From Paraburkholderia sp. BL23I1N1 (GTDB lineage: Bacteria; Pseudomonadota; Gammaproteobacteria; Burkholderiales; Burkholderiaceae): 64,000 nucleotides of DNA. Under the pieces are notes generated by a model, which did no database searches, had not been told where the DNA came from, and was given only the letters and a program-made list of their open reading frames with translations. The first letter of the stretch is position 1. Each line of letters opens with the position of its first letter. The stretch lies in the NCBI RefSeq assembly GCF_003610295.1, contig NZ_RAPV01000001.1:682001-746000 (forward strand). Reading direction: 5' to 3'. This document shows positions 1 to 10,605 of the stretch, one piece after another. The position numbers and the translations under genes are program-made.

Positions 1-571
<571 letters not shown>

Positions 572-660
572 TCAGGAGTTCGTTGGAGTCGGTTCGCACC
601 GGATGCAGGATGCAGGACAGAATGCAATCGCTTGGGGCGGCAGGTCGATTGTGCGGCAAA

Positions 661-1689
661 TCAGACCGTTTGCGCCGCATGCGCGCCCGCATTCGCCTCC
701 ACCGCCTGCAATACCTGGGCGGCAGCCGAGATCGCGATGATCTCCGGCGACTTGTCGACGATCCCGTCAACGCCGAGCGGGCACTTCATCCGCGCGATCT
801 GCGAGGGGTCGATGCCGCGCGCGGCCAGCCGATGTTCGAACTGCTTGCGCTTGGTGTGCGAGCCGATCATGCCGAAGAACGCGAAATCGCCGCGCCGCAG
901 AATGCGCTCGGCCAACTCGAGATCGAGCGCATGGTTGTGCGTCATCACGATGAAGTACGTATGCGGCGCGGCCTGGTCGATGGCTTCGTCGGGTGCGTCG
1001 TTCGGATCGATCTTCACGTTCGGCGCATGCAGCGTTTCCACGGGCGGAAACTGCGCGTCGCGCTCGTCGACCCAGCGCACGGTGCAAGGCAGCGTAGCCA
1101 GCACGCGAACCAGCGCCGCGCCCACGTGACCGGCGCCGAACAGCACGACCCGGAAGTCGCTTGGCGCGATGGTTTCGGTGAGCAGCGCGCCGCTGTCGTC
1201 GAAACCGGCGCCGTCCCACAGCAGGCAGTCGGCGCCATCGACACCCGGCTCGGGGTCGGACAGCATCACCGCATCCGGTGCGGGGCCGAATGATACGCTA
1301 CGCACCGTCGATTGGCCCGCGGCCACGCGTTTCGCGAGCGACGTGATCCAGCCGAGGTCGCCGATGTCGAGGCGCTCAAAAGCGAGAATCACGGCACCGC
1401 CGCAGCATTGACCGAGACTGGGCCCAAGCGCGAAGCGTTCGAGGCGGCGCATATGCGGCGAGCGCATGCCGTCGCGCAGCACCTGGCGCGCGGTCTCGAT
1501 GGCCTTCCATTCGAGATGTCCGCCGCCGATCGTATGCCTGGCTGAATCGCGCGTGACGATCATCTTGGTGCCGGCTTCGCGGGGCGCCGAACCTTCGACG
1601 CGTGCGACCGTCACCAGCACGGCGGCGTCGCCGTGCGCGAGCAGTTGTTGCAGGTCAGGTAGCCAGGCTTGCATCCGGCGGTTCTCCAT
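661..1689 (-). CDS. xdhC: Xanthine dehydrogenase accessory protein XdhC
   Basis: A 342-residue protein with an N-terminal XdhC/CoxI domain (TVARVEGSAPREAGTKMIV near residue 28, GGGHLEWKA near 56). A C-terminal Rossmann-type XdhC_C domain carries VVLFGAGHVGAALV near residue 183. In this family XdhC binds molybdenum cofactor, promotes its sulfuration and inserts it into the XdhB subunit. It lies third in xdhA-xdhB-xdhC, 122 bases after xdhB and 95 bases before the deaminase gene. A second ATG at 1674 (MQAWLPDLQQLL) is an equally plausible start. Confidence 0.95.
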   Translation of the reverse strand: MENRRMQAWLPDLQQLLAHGDAAVLVTVARVEGSAPREAGTKMIVTRDSARHTIGGGHLEWKAIETARQVLRDGMRSPHMRRLERFALGPSLGQCCGGAVILAFERLDIGDLGWITSLAKRVAAGQSTVRSVSFGPAPDAVMLSDPEPGVDGADCLLWDGAGFDDSGALLTETIAPSDFRVVLFGAGHVGAALVRVLATLPCTVRWVDERDAQFPPVETLHAPNVKIDPNDAPDEAIDQAAPHTYFIVMTHNHALDLELAERILRRGDFAFFGMIGSHTKRKQFEHRLAARGIDPSQIARMKCPLGVDGIVDKSPEIIAISAAAQVLQAVEANAGAHAAQTV

Positions 1690-1811
1690 ACATGGCCGCG
1701 CGGGGTGTCCGTGCGGCCGGTTGAGCGTGGCGGGACGCGTTCGTGTCGCGTCGGGCCTTGCCTTAAAGTTGCTTAACGTTGCTTGATGTCGTTCAACGTT
1801 TCGTCATGTTG

Positions 1812-4274
1812 CTAAACCGGCGTAGTGGCAGCTGTGGCCGTGATTGCCGCTTCTGTTGGCTGTTTCGCCGGTTGTCCCGCCGTTTCTCCTATAGCGTGTT
1901 CCGTTGCCGTCACGGACGGTTGCAACGCGTCCAGTGCATCGAGAATCGCTTCAGGCGTGGCCGGCGCGCGCAACGCTGGCGCATTCTCCGCGCCCGGCAC
2001 CGCCGCCGCGATTGCGTCGCGAATGGCGAGGAACACCGAGAAGGGCAGCAGCAGAGGCGGCTCGCCTACGGCCTTCGAATGAAACACGGTCGGCTCGGCG
2101 TTCTGATTCTGATAAAGCTGCACGTTGAACGCCGCGGGCGTATCGCTGACGGCGGGAATCTTGTACGTCGACGGCGCGTGCGTCATCAGGCGGCCATCGC
2201 GGTTCCACCACAATTCTTCCGTGGTCAGCCAGCCCATGCCTTGAATGAAACCGCCTTCCACCTGGCCGATATCGATTGCCGGATTGATCGATTGGCCGGC
2301 GTCGTGCAACACGTCCGCGCGCACCAGTTTCCATTCGCCGGTCAGCGTGTCGATCACCACTTCCGACACCGCTGCGCCATACGCAAAGTAATAAAACGGG
2401 TGACCGGTCAGCGTTTTTGCATCCCAGTGCACTTTCGGCGTCGTATAGAAACCGTCCGACCACAACTGCACGCGCGCCAGATACGCTGCGCCGACCAGCT
2501 GCTCGAACGGCATCGCACCGCCGTTCGCCGTTACTTCACCATTGACGAATTCCACCGCGTCGGCGGTGCCGCCGAGTTGCTTTGCCGCGAGTTTGGCGAG
2601 CCGGTCGCGAATGGTCCGCGCCGCGGCTTCGGCGGCTTTGCCGTTCAGGTCGCTGCCGGTGGACGCCGCTGTTGCCGAGGTGTTGGCGACTTTCGACGTA
2701 TCGGTTGCCGTGACGCGTACGCGCGAAAGCGGTAAGCCGAGCTGATTCGCGACAACCTGCGCGACCTTCGTATTGAGCCCCTGGCCCATTTCGGTGCCGC
2801 CATGATTGACGAGCACCGAACCGTCCTTGTACACATGGACCAGCGCGCCGGCCTGATTCAGAAACGGCACGTTGAACGAGATGCCGAACTTCACCGGCGA
2901 GAACGCGAGGCCGCGTTTGAGCACCGGACTGTTTGCATTGAACGCGGCGATCGCTTCGCGGCGGGCGCGGTAGTCGCTGGTTTCGAGCAGCTTATCGGTC
3001 AGCGGCGCGATGATGTTGTCTTCGACGCGTTGTCCGTACGGCGTCGTGTCGCGTTCGCCGATGCCGTAGTAGTTGGCGAGCCGCACGTCGAGCGGGTCGC
3101 AGTGCAATTGACGCGCGATGCTGTCGAGCATCACTTCCATCACCAACGCGCCTTGCGGGCCGCCGAAGCCGCGAAACGCGGTGTTCGACTGCGTATTCGT
3201 CTTGCAGCACAACGCGACGATGTCGACGTCGGACAGGTAGTACGCGTTGTCGAAGTGACAGACGGCACGTGTCGCGACCGCGCCCGACAGGTCGGCGGAG
3301 TAGCCTGCTCTCAACGCTATTTCAACGCGCGCGCCGAGAATGCGGCCGCTATCGTCAAAGCCCGCTTCGTACTCGTAGACCGCGTCGTGGCGCTTGCCGG
3401 TGATCATGAAATCGTCGTCGCGATCGGCGCGCAGTTTGACTGGGCGGCGCAGCAGTTTCGCTGCCAGCGAGGCCACGCACGCGAACACCGCCGATTGCGA
3501 TTCCTTGCCGCCGAAGCCGCCGCCCATCCGCCGGCATTCACACACGACGTTGTGCGCCGGCCAGCCGAGCATATGCGCGACGACCTGCTGCATTTCGCTC
3601 GGATGCTGCGTCGAGCTGTAGACGAGCATGCCGTCCATTTCCTTCGGCACGGCGTACGCGATCTGACCTTCGAGATAAAACTGTTCCTGGCCGCCGACTT
3701 CAAACGTGCCGCGGATTTTATGCGGCGCGGCGGCGATTTGCGCGTCGGGGTCGCCGCGTTTCAGATGCAGCGGCGGCAGGACGTACTGCTTGTTGGCCTT
3801 CGCTTCGGCGGGCGTGAGAACGACGTCGAGCGGTTCGTATCGCACGACGTCATCGCTTTTAGCGAGCGCTGCGGCGCGGCGCGCGAGCTCATGCGTTTCG
3901 GCGATCACCGCGAACACCGGTTGGCCGAGATACAGCACTTCGTTTACCGCGAGAATCGGATCGTCGTGCAGCACGGGTCCGCAATTGTTCTCACCGGGGA
4001 TATCTTCGGCGGTCAGCACGGCGATCACGCCGGGGGCTTTTCTGACGGCGTCCAGATCGAGCGACACGATCCGCGCGTGCGCGTGCCGCGAGAGTCCTAG
4101 CGCCGCGTGCAGCGTGCCTTGCAATTCGGGGACGTCGTCGGTGTAAGTGGCTTCGCCGCTCACATGCAGCGTGGCGGATTCGTGCGGCAACGACACACCA
4201 ATCGCCGTCTCACTTTCCTGAGCGGCGGTGTGCCTTGCAGCATGTTCGACGAAAGCATCGGTCCGGTTCATCAC
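1812..4274 (-). CDS. xdhB: Xanthine dehydrogenase, molybdopterin-binding large subunit XdhB
   Basis: An 820-residue molybdenum hydroxylase subunit. Family motifs seen include GGGFGGKESQS, AFRGFGGPQGALVMEV, the GTEMGQGLNTKVAQV loop and KAVGEPPLLLPF, which holds the catalytic glutamate near the C-terminus. With XdhA it oxidises hypoxanthine to xanthine and urate, passing electrons through 2Fe-2S and FAD to NAD+. Its ATG overlaps the xdhA stop in an ATGA arrangement (4271-4274), which implies translational coupling. The length fits the bacterial two-subunit enzyme. The last 40 residues form an Ala/Thr/Glu-rich tail that is probably disordered. Confidence 0.96.
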   Translation of the reverse strand: MMNRTDAFVEHAARHTAAQESETAIGVSLPHESATLHVSGEATYTDDVPELQGTLHAALGLSRHAHARIVSLDLDAVRKAPGVIAVLTAEDIPGENNCGPVLHDDPILAVNEVLYLGQPVFAVIAETHELARRAAALAKSDDVVRYEPLDVVLTPAEAKANKQYVLPPLHLKRGDPDAQIAAAPHKIRGTFEVGGQEQFYLEGQIAYAVPKEMDGMLVYSSTQHPSEMQQVVAHMLGWPAHNVVCECRRMGGGFGGKESQSAVFACVASLAAKLLRRPVKLRADRDDDFMITGKRHDAVYEYEAGFDDSGRILGARVEIALRAGYSADLSGAVATRAVCHFDNAYYLSDVDIVALCCKTNTQSNTAFRGFGGPQGALVMEVMLDSIARQLHCDPLDVRLANYYGIGERDTTPYGQRVEDNIIAPLTDKLLETSDYRARREAIAAFNANSPVLKRGLAFSPVKFGISFNVPFLNQAGALVHVYKDGSVLVNHGGTEMGQGLNTKVAQVVANQLGLPLSRVRVTATDTSKVANTSATAASTGSDLNGKAAEAAARTIRDRLAKLAAKQLGGTADAVEFVNGEVTANGGAMPFEQLVGAAYLARVQLWSDGFYTTPKVHWDAKTLTGHPFYYFAYGAAVSEVVIDTLTGEWKLVRADVLHDAGQSINPAIDIGQVEGGFIQGMGWLTTEELWWNRDGRLMTHAPSTYKIPAVSDTPAAFNVQLYQNQNAEPTVFHSKAVGEPPLLLPFSVFLAIRDAIAAAVPGAENAPALRAPATPEAILDALDALQPSVTATEHAIGETAGQPAKQPTEAAITATAATTPV

Positions 4275-5824
4275 GACGACTCCTTTGCGACGGCCACGGT
4301 TGCGTCCGGCACGCCGGATTCGTACGCGAACGCATTCACGTCGAAGAGGGCGAGCGGCGCGTCATCGCGCGTTTCGAGGTGGAAGCGCCACAGCAGGTTG
4401 CGCGCCACCTTCAGTCGATAGGCGCTCGAGGCGCGCATGTCGGTGAGCGGCTGATAATCGGCGACGAGTGCGTTCATCGCTTGCCGCGTGGTGCTTTCGT
4501 TCCATGTTGCGCCATTCAGCGCGGCTTCGGTTTGCGCAGCGCGTTTAGGTGTCGCGGCCATGCCGCCGAACGCAATGCGGGCGTCCGTGATCGTGCCGTT
4601 TTCGCCGATGTGGAGCGCAAACGCGGCGCACACCGCGGAGATGTCCTGATCGTAGCGCTTCGATACCTTGTAGGTGCGAAAACGCAGATCGCGGGCCGGA
4701 CGCGGCACCCGCAGCGCCGCGACGAATTCACCGGCCGCGAGCGCGGTTTTCTGATAGCCGAGGTAGAACGCGTCGAGCGTCAGCGTGCGGGTTTTGGCGC
4801 CGTGGCGCAGCACGACTTCGGCGTCGAGCGCGAGCAGCGCTGGCATCGAATCGCCGATCGGCGAGCCGTTCGCGACGTTGCCGCCGAGCGTGCCGGCATT
4901 GCGGATCGGCAGCGACGCGAAGCGCGTCCACAGTTCCGCCAGTTCGGGGTAATCGGCGGCGAGCGCCGCATAGGCGTCTTCGAGTGTGACGGCGGCGCCG
5001 ATCGTGAGCGTCTGCGCGTCGCGCTCGATCGTCTTTAATTCGGCGACGTTGCCGATATACAGAATGTCGCCGAGATCGCGGAACTGCTTGGTGACCCACA
5101 GGCCGACATCGGTGCTGCCGGCCAGCAGGCGTGCCTGCGGATGCTCGGCGCGCAGTCTGGCGAACGCATCGAGTGTGACCGGGGCATAGAAGGCGGGCGA
5201 GCCGAACGTGGCGCCGCGCGCATCGGGCGCGCTGTATTCGAAGGTGTCGCGGCGTTGAATCTCGCGCAGCGTGTCGGCGACCGCCTTGCGGTCCAGCGTC
5301 ACGCGCGGATATTGCGGGTAGTCGAACATCTTTTGCGACGCGTCGACAATTGGCCGGTAGCCGGTGCAGCGGCACAGATTGCCGGATAGCGCGGCGTTGA
5401 TTTCATCGCGGGTGGGGAGGCCCGCGGCGGCCGGCTGGTTTTCGTACAGCGCCCACATCGACATGATGAAGCCGGGCGTGCAGAAGCCGCACTGCGAGCC
5501 GTGGCAATCGACCATGGCCTGTTGCACGGGGTGCAGGGCGCCGTCGGCGGCGCGCAGGTCTTCGACGGTGAAGAGGGCTTTGCCGTCCAGCGCCGGGAGG
5601 AACTGAATACAGGCATTGACCGCTTTCAGCGCGATGCCGCCTTCTGCATCCAGTTCGCCGATGACAACCGTGCAGGCGCCGCAGTCGCCCTCCGCGCAGC
5701 CTTCCTTGGTGCCCGTGCAATGCAGATCCTCGCGCAGGTGCTGAAGCACGGTGCGCGACGCCGGGACGCCCGCGACCTCACGGACGGACCCCTGGTGATA
5801 AAAGCGGATGGTTTGCGTTGTCAT
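4271..5824 (-). CDS. xdhA: Xanthine dehydrogenase small subunit XdhA (2Fe-2S and FAD)
   Basis: A 517-residue protein. The N-terminal plant-type ferredoxin domain has CTGTKEGCAEGDCGACTVV, and the second 2Fe-2S domain has GFCTPGFIMSMWAL and LSGNLCRCTGYRPI. The FAD-binding domain has LLAGSTDVGLWVTKQ and LGGNVANGSPIGDS, and a CO-dehydrogenase flavoprotein C-terminal domain follows. I place the start at the ATG at 5824 (MTTQTIRFYHQG). An upstream in-frame ATG at 5908 would add 28 residues with no family similarity. It is the first gene of the xdhABC-deaminase operon for purine catabolism. Confidence 0.96.
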   Translation of the reverse strand: MTTQTIRFYHQGSVREVAGVPASRTVLQHLREDLHCTGTKEGCAEGDCGACTVVIGELDAEGGIALKAVNACIQFLPALDGKALFTVEDLRAADGALHPVQQAMVDCHGSQCGFCTPGFIMSMWALYENQPAAAGLPTRDEINAALSGNLCRCTGYRPIVDASQKMFDYPQYPRVTLDRKAVADTLREIQRRDTFEYSAPDARGATFGSPAFYAPVTLDAFARLRAEHPQARLLAGSTDVGLWVTKQFRDLGDILYIGNVAELKTIERDAQTLTIGAAVTLEDAYAALAADYPELAELWTRFASLPIRNAGTLGGNVANGSPIGDSMPALLALDAEVVLRHGAKTRTLTLDAFYLGYQKTALAAGEFVAALRVPRPARDLRFRTYKVSKRYDQDISAVCAAFALHIGENGTITDARIAFGGMAATPKRAAQTEAALNGATWNESTTRQAMNALVADYQPLTDMRASSAYRLKVARNLLWRFHLETRDDAPLALFDVNAFAYESGVPDATVAVAKESS

Positions 5825-6231
5825 GGCGAATCCGAAAGACAGTGCGGACCGGGCGCGCGTTACGCATGGGGTCGCGCCAAAGCCGGCCTCGCGCACGTAG
5901 ATCGCCATCCAGTTCCGAAGATAGCACTACCTTGTCCCGAAAAGATTTCCCAACTCGCATGAAGCTTATTCGGAAGCGGTCATGTGATAAGTACGATTCG
6001 CGCGGTGGCGGGAAGTTGCGTGAGGCGGGGCGGATGGGGGGAATCAGGCGGGGCGGAGCCGGACTATGGGCATTGCTGCGGCGCACAAAGCGTTGCAGGA
6101 AGCGCGTGGGCACGGCTCGGCATTTACGCTTGCCCGTCGCGTTGTTTTACCGCAAAAGCGAGGCGCAGCGATTACTGGCCGGGCTGGCCGAGGGTTGGCA
6201 TAGCCGAATTCACGAAGCCGGAGCCGATGTG
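5825..6231. other. Non-coding region upstream of xdhA
   Basis: About 400 bases separate the xdhA start from the dsbB terminator. Open frames on the plus strand here are short, arginine-rich and match no family I recognise. The xdh promoter should lie within the first 150 bases, but I do not see a convincing -35/-10 pair or an operator palindrome. Confidence 0.5.
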
Positions 6232-6285
6232 AAAACGCCGGCCTTCGCGCCGCCGTAAGAGACGGTGCAAAGGCCGGCGCGAAGC
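6232..6285 (-). terminator. Intrinsic terminator downstream of dsbB
   Basis: CGCCGGCC (6236-6243) pairs perfectly with GGCCGGCG (6272-6279), and a second 10-base pairing (6243-6252 with 6275-6284) overlaps it. Read on the minus strand, the stem is followed directly by TTTT (6235-6232). It lies about 27 bases after the dsbB stop, as expected for that gene's terminator. Confidence 0.65.
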
Positions 6286-6311
6286 CGCTTACTTTGATCG
6301 GAACTACTGGT

Positions 6312-6953
<642 letters not shown>

Positions 6954-8333
6954 TCAGCGAATTGCGTTGAGCACCCGTTCGGCGCCGCGGCCGATGGCCA
7001 GCAAGGCGTCGTCGGCATGCGGCGCGCCTGCCAGCATCAGGCCGACCGGCGCGTCGCCGCGCATGTGGCAGGGCAGCGACAGCGCGCAGGCGTCGAGGAA
7101 GTTGAATGCACTCGGATTGCGCAGAATCAGCGCGTTGGTGCGGCCAAACGCGTCGTCACCGGTCATCAGATCGGCCACGCGCGGCGGCACGACCGGCACG
7201 GTGGGTGCGACCACCACGTCGAAACGCTGCCACAGCGTGCGCGCAGCTTCCTCGAGCATGGCCTGGCGCTCGGCGACCAGGTCCAGATAGTCGACGGCGC
7301 TGGCGGGTTGACCCTTGAGGATGCGCACCAGCACCCGCGGATCGTACTGCTCGCTGTGCTTTTCCAGCAGCGGACGGTGCCATGCATACGCTTCGATCGG
7401 CGAAAAGCCGAAGCGGTTGATTTCGGGCAGACGGTCGAGCGGCGCGAAGCGCACTTCGCTGACGATCGCGCCGGCTGCTTCCAGATGCTTGAGCGCCGTG
7501 TCGATCGCGGCGGCGACAGCCGGTTCGACGCCGTCGGTCACGAAGTTGGTCAATACGCCCATGCGCACGCCTTCAAGCGGGCGGGCTGTCGGGATGCGCG
7601 GCTCGAGCCCGGCCAGCATGCGGTCGACCAGCGCGCAGCAGGCGACCGAGACGCCGATGGGCCCGAACGAGTCGAGCGTCGGCGAAAGCGGCACGCCGCC
7701 TTGTTTCGGGATGCGATCTGCGGTCGGCTTGAAGCCGGTCAGGCCGCACAGTGCTGCCGGGATGCGGATCGAGCCGCCGGTGTCGGTGCCGAGCGCGATG
7801 GCGGCCATGCCGTCCGCGACCGATGCCGCCGCGCCCGACGAAGAACCGCCCGAAATCCGCTCGTCGCCTTTCACGCCGCGCTGATACGGCGACAGCGGAT
7901 GCCCATAGTGCGGGTTCAGGCCCAGTCCGGAAAACGCAAACTCGCTCATATTGGTGCGCCCGACGATTACCGCGCCCGCCCGCTTCAGGCGCGCGACAGC
8001 GACTGCGTCCGCCTTGGCGGCGGGCGCGTCGGCCAGCACCACGGAACCGGCGCGAGTCGGCTGGCCTTCGATATCGAACAGGTCTTTGACCGACACCGGA
8101 ATCCCGGCGAGCGGCGAGAGGACCGTGCCGGCGGCGCGCAGGCGGTCGTGCGCGTCAGCCGCGGCGCGGGCGCTGTCGGCGTCGACATGCATGAAGGCGA
8201 CCGCGCCCTGGCCGGCCGGATCGGCGATCCGTTCGAGCGCGGTTTCGACAAGCGCGCGGCTCGTGGTGCGGCCGGCGGCGAGATCGGCGGCAAGCTGGGC
8301 TAGCGGCGGGAAGGGCGTGAATTCAGTGGCCAT
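6954..8333 (-). CDS. Amidase signature family hydrolase
   Basis: A 459-residue amidase signature enzyme. It shows the catalytic lysine in VSVKDLFDIEG (about residue 78), the Gly/Ser core GGSSSGAAASVADGM with the cis-serine, and GTDTGGSIRIPAALCG with the nucleophilic serine. These form the Ser-cisSer-Lys triad of the family. The family hydrolyses C-N amide bonds; the substrate is not evident. The ATG at 8333 (MATEFTPFPPLAQL) gives the usual length, whereas the frame opens further upstream into the GntR gene. It appears to belong to a cluster with the GntR regulator (8425), an MFS carrier (9246) and a DUF2848 protein (10606), all on the same strand. Confidence 0.9.
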   Translation of the reverse strand: MATEFTPFPPLAQLAADLAAGRTTSRALVETALERIADPAGQGAVAFMHVDADSARAAADAHDRLRAAGTVLSPLAGIPVSVKDLFDIEGQPTRAGSVVLADAPAAKADAVAVARLKRAGAVIVGRTNMSEFAFSGLGLNPHYGHPLSPYQRGVKGDERISGGSSSGAAASVADGMAAIALGTDTGGSIRIPAALCGLTGFKPTADRIPKQGGVPLSPTLDSFGPIGVSVACCALVDRMLAGLEPRIPTARPLEGVRMGVLTNFVTDGVEPAVAAAIDTALKHLEAAGAIVSEVRFAPLDRLPEINRFGFSPIEAYAWHRPLLEKHSEQYDPRVLVRILKGQPASAVDYLDLVAERQAMLEEAARTLWQRFDVVVAPTVPVVPPRVADLMTGDDAFGRTNALILRNPSAFNFLDACALSLPCHMRGDAPVGLMLAGAPHADDALLAIGRGAERVLNAIR

Positions 8334-8424
8334 GGTATCGGGAGAATCCAGTTGAACCGGGTGAAGCCGGTTGTGAGGTCGATTGGCTGCGGTCGATGAA
8401 ATTCGTTCGATGAAACGCGGTCGA

Positions 8425-9105
8425 TCAGATGCGGTTGAACAAGGTCGCGCGGAACGCTTCGATATGCTTTTGCACCGATTGCCGGGCGCCTTCGGCATCG
8501 CGTTCGCGCAGCAGGCGAAACAGTTCCAGATGTTCTTCGTGAACGTCTTCGAGATGGTGCGGCTCGGAGAGCGAAATAAACCAAAAGCGCAGCGAGCGCT
8601 CATGCAGCCCACGCAGGATGTCGGCCAGCACCGGGTTGCGCGACGCCGCCGAAATCGCCAGATGAAATTCGCGGTCGATATCCATCATGCCTTCAATATC
8701 GTGCGCGGCAACGCACCGCTCGGAGCGCTCGAGCAAAGTCTGCATCGCGTCGAAATCGTGTTGCTGCGCGTGGCGCGCGGCCAGTTCGACGCAGTAGCTT
8801 TCGTTGACGAGCCGCACGTCGATGATCGCCAGCACGTCGTCGAGCGAAACCGGGCGGACCATGATGCCCTTTCTCGGCATGATGGTGAGCATGCCTTCGT
8901 GCACCAGCCGGTGCAGCGCCTGATGAACCGGCGTTCTGCCGATGCCCGTCAGCGTCATCAATTCCGCTTCGTTGAGCACCTCGCTCGGCCGCAGGCGCAT
9001 CGTGATGATCTCGCGCTTGACGAAGGCATAAGCCTGTTCGGCGAGGCTCGCTGTGGCGGTCTCGCGGGGGGCACTGGAACGGCGGGCAGTCTGCAAAAGC
9101 GTCAT
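8425..9105 (-). CDS. GntR family regulator, FCD (FadR) subfamily
   Basis: A 226-residue protein with an N-terminal winged helix-turn-helix (AYAFVKREIITMRLRPSEVLNEAEL... TPVHQALHRLVHEGML). An all-helical FCD effector domain follows, with the metal-binding pattern D...H (DIDREFHLAISAASRN) and later histidines in EPHHLEDVHEEH. FCD regulators usually bind small organic acids and repress catabolic operons. It sits between the amidase and MFS/DUF2848 genes on the same strand, so local control of that cluster is the likely role (inference). Confidence 0.92.
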   Translation of the reverse strand: MTLLQTARRSSAPRETATASLAEQAYAFVKREIITMRLRPSEVLNEAELMTLTGIGRTPVHQALHRLVHEGMLTIMPRKGIMVRPVSLDDVLAIIDVRLVNESYCVELAARHAQQHDFDAMQTLLERSERCVAAHDIEGMMDIDREFHLAISAASRNPVLADILRGLHERSLRFWFISLSEPHHLEDVHEEHLELFRLLRERDAEGARQSVQKHIEAFRATLFNRI

Positions 9106-9245
9106 GTGAAAAGGGAGCGGACGGTGTCGTCCGCATTGTAGAGCAAGGTTTTGCGCGGACGGCGCCTGGCGGGAGGTTGCTTGCCGGCGCTGTCTGCGCG
9201 TGATGCGTGGTCCTACATCACGGTAGTCACTGCAATCAAAACATC

Positions 9246-10598
9246 TCAGGCGCTCCTCGGCGTCACCGCCGCGGCGTGCTGCACCTTCACGCGCGGCATC
9301 ATCAATGTGACCAGTCCGCCGACGACCAACGCGCCCGCAATCAGCACCAGCCCGAAGGTCACGCTATGCGTCGCGTCCTTGACGATGCCGAGCACATAGG
9401 GGCTCACATAGCCGGCCAGATTCGCAATCGAGTTGATCACGGCGATGCCGGCAACGGCCGCTGTGCCTTGCAGGAACGTGGTGGACATCGACCAGAAGAT
9501 GCCGAAGCCCGCCAGAATGCCGATGTAGGCGATCGACAAACCGGTGACGGCGAGCGGAATCGAATTCGTCACTGACGCGCTGCCGAGCAGGCCCGCTGCG
9601 CCGATGAAACAGCACACGGCGTAGTGCCAGCGCCGCTCACCCGTGATATCCGACGAGCGGCCGATCAGGATCATGCCGATGCCCGCGGCGAGGTAGGGAA
9701 TCGCGGTGACGAAGCCGTTGGCGACGAGGTTGGTGACGCCGAGGTCCTTGACGATCTGCGGCAGCCAGAACGAGAAGCCCGCATTGCCGGTGACGAGGCA
9801 AAAATAGATCAGCGTCAGCAGCCAGAATCGGCCCGAGCGCAAGGCGACCGCAAGGCTATGCTCGGCGCCGCCGGCTGCCGCGACCGTGTTTTCCCGCGCG
9901 AGGCGGCTGAGAATGACGCGCTTTTCGTCGTCGGTGAGCCAGGCGGCTTCAGCGGGCGTATTGCGCAACACGGCGAGCGCCCAGAAGCCGGCGAGGATCG
10001 ACGGAATGCCTTCGATCAGGAACATCCATTGCCAGCCGCGCAAGCCGTGCGCTTCATGCAGCGCCGACATGAGAAAGCCCGACAAGGGCGCGCCGATGAT
10101 GCCCGCGACCGGAATCGCCGCCATGAACACGGCAACCATCCGCGCGCGCCGGTCGGACGGAAACCAGAAGGTCAGATACAGCACCACGCCCGGCACCAGA
10201 CCGGCCTCAGCGACACCGAGGAAAAAGCGCAGCACGTAGAACATCGTTTCCGAGTGCACGAACATCATCAGGCACGACAGCAGCCCCCATAGCATCGTGA
10301 TGCGGGCGATGGTGGCGCGCGCGCCGAACTTCTTCAGCAGCAGATTGCTCGGCACTTCGAACACGAAGTAGCCGAAGAAAAAGATTCCCGCGCCGAGTCC
10401 GTACGCCGCATTCGAAAGGCCGAGGTCGCCGGTGAACTGCAGCTTCGCGTAACCGATGTTGACGCGGTCCAGGTACGACAACACGTAGACGAGAAACAGG
10501 AACGGCATGATGCGCCAGGTGATCTTGCGCAGGGCGTCGGCTTCGAGCCGCGCGTCTGACGACGCATCGGCGTTGGCGGATAGCGAAGGGGAGCTCAT
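9246..10598 (-). CDS. MFS transporter, anion:cation symporter (ACS) type
   Basis: A 450-residue, 12-segment major facilitator. The N-terminal ACS signature reads LSYLDRVNIGYAKLQF, followed by FEVPSNLLLKKFGARATIAR and the loop GVAEAGLVPGVVLYLTFWFP. The family imports organic acids such as phthalate, tartrate or hydroxyphenylacetate. The ATG at 10598 is preceded by GAGG five bases upstream and lies 8 bases past the stop of the DUF2848 gene, so the two are probably co-transcribed. Confidence 0.92.
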   Translation of the reverse strand: MSSPSLSANADASSDARLEADALRKITWRIMPFLFLVYVLSYLDRVNIGYAKLQFTGDLGLSNAAYGLGAGIFFFGYFVFEVPSNLLLKKFGARATIARITMLWGLLSCLMMFVHSETMFYVLRFFLGVAEAGLVPGVVLYLTFWFPSDRRARMVAVFMAAIPVAGIIGAPLSGFLMSALHEAHGLRGWQWMFLIEGIPSILAGFWALAVLRNTPAEAAWLTDDEKRVILSRLARENTVAAAGGAEHSLAVALRSGRFWLLTLIYFCLVTGNAGFSFWLPQIVKDLGVTNLVANGFVTAIPYLAAGIGMILIGRSSDITGERRWHYAVCCFIGAAGLLGSASVTNSIPLAVTGLSIAYIGILAGFGIFWSMSTTFLQGTAAVAGIAVINSIANLAGYVSPYVLGIVKDATHSVTFGLVLIAGALVVGGLVTLMMPRVKVQHAAAVTPRSA

Positions 10599-10605
10599 GG
10601 GTGCC

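Noticed and set aside
9206..9220. FCD-type operator TGGTCCTACA upstream of the GntR gene
   Set aside because: Only partly symmetric; too weak to annotate without orthologous promoters.
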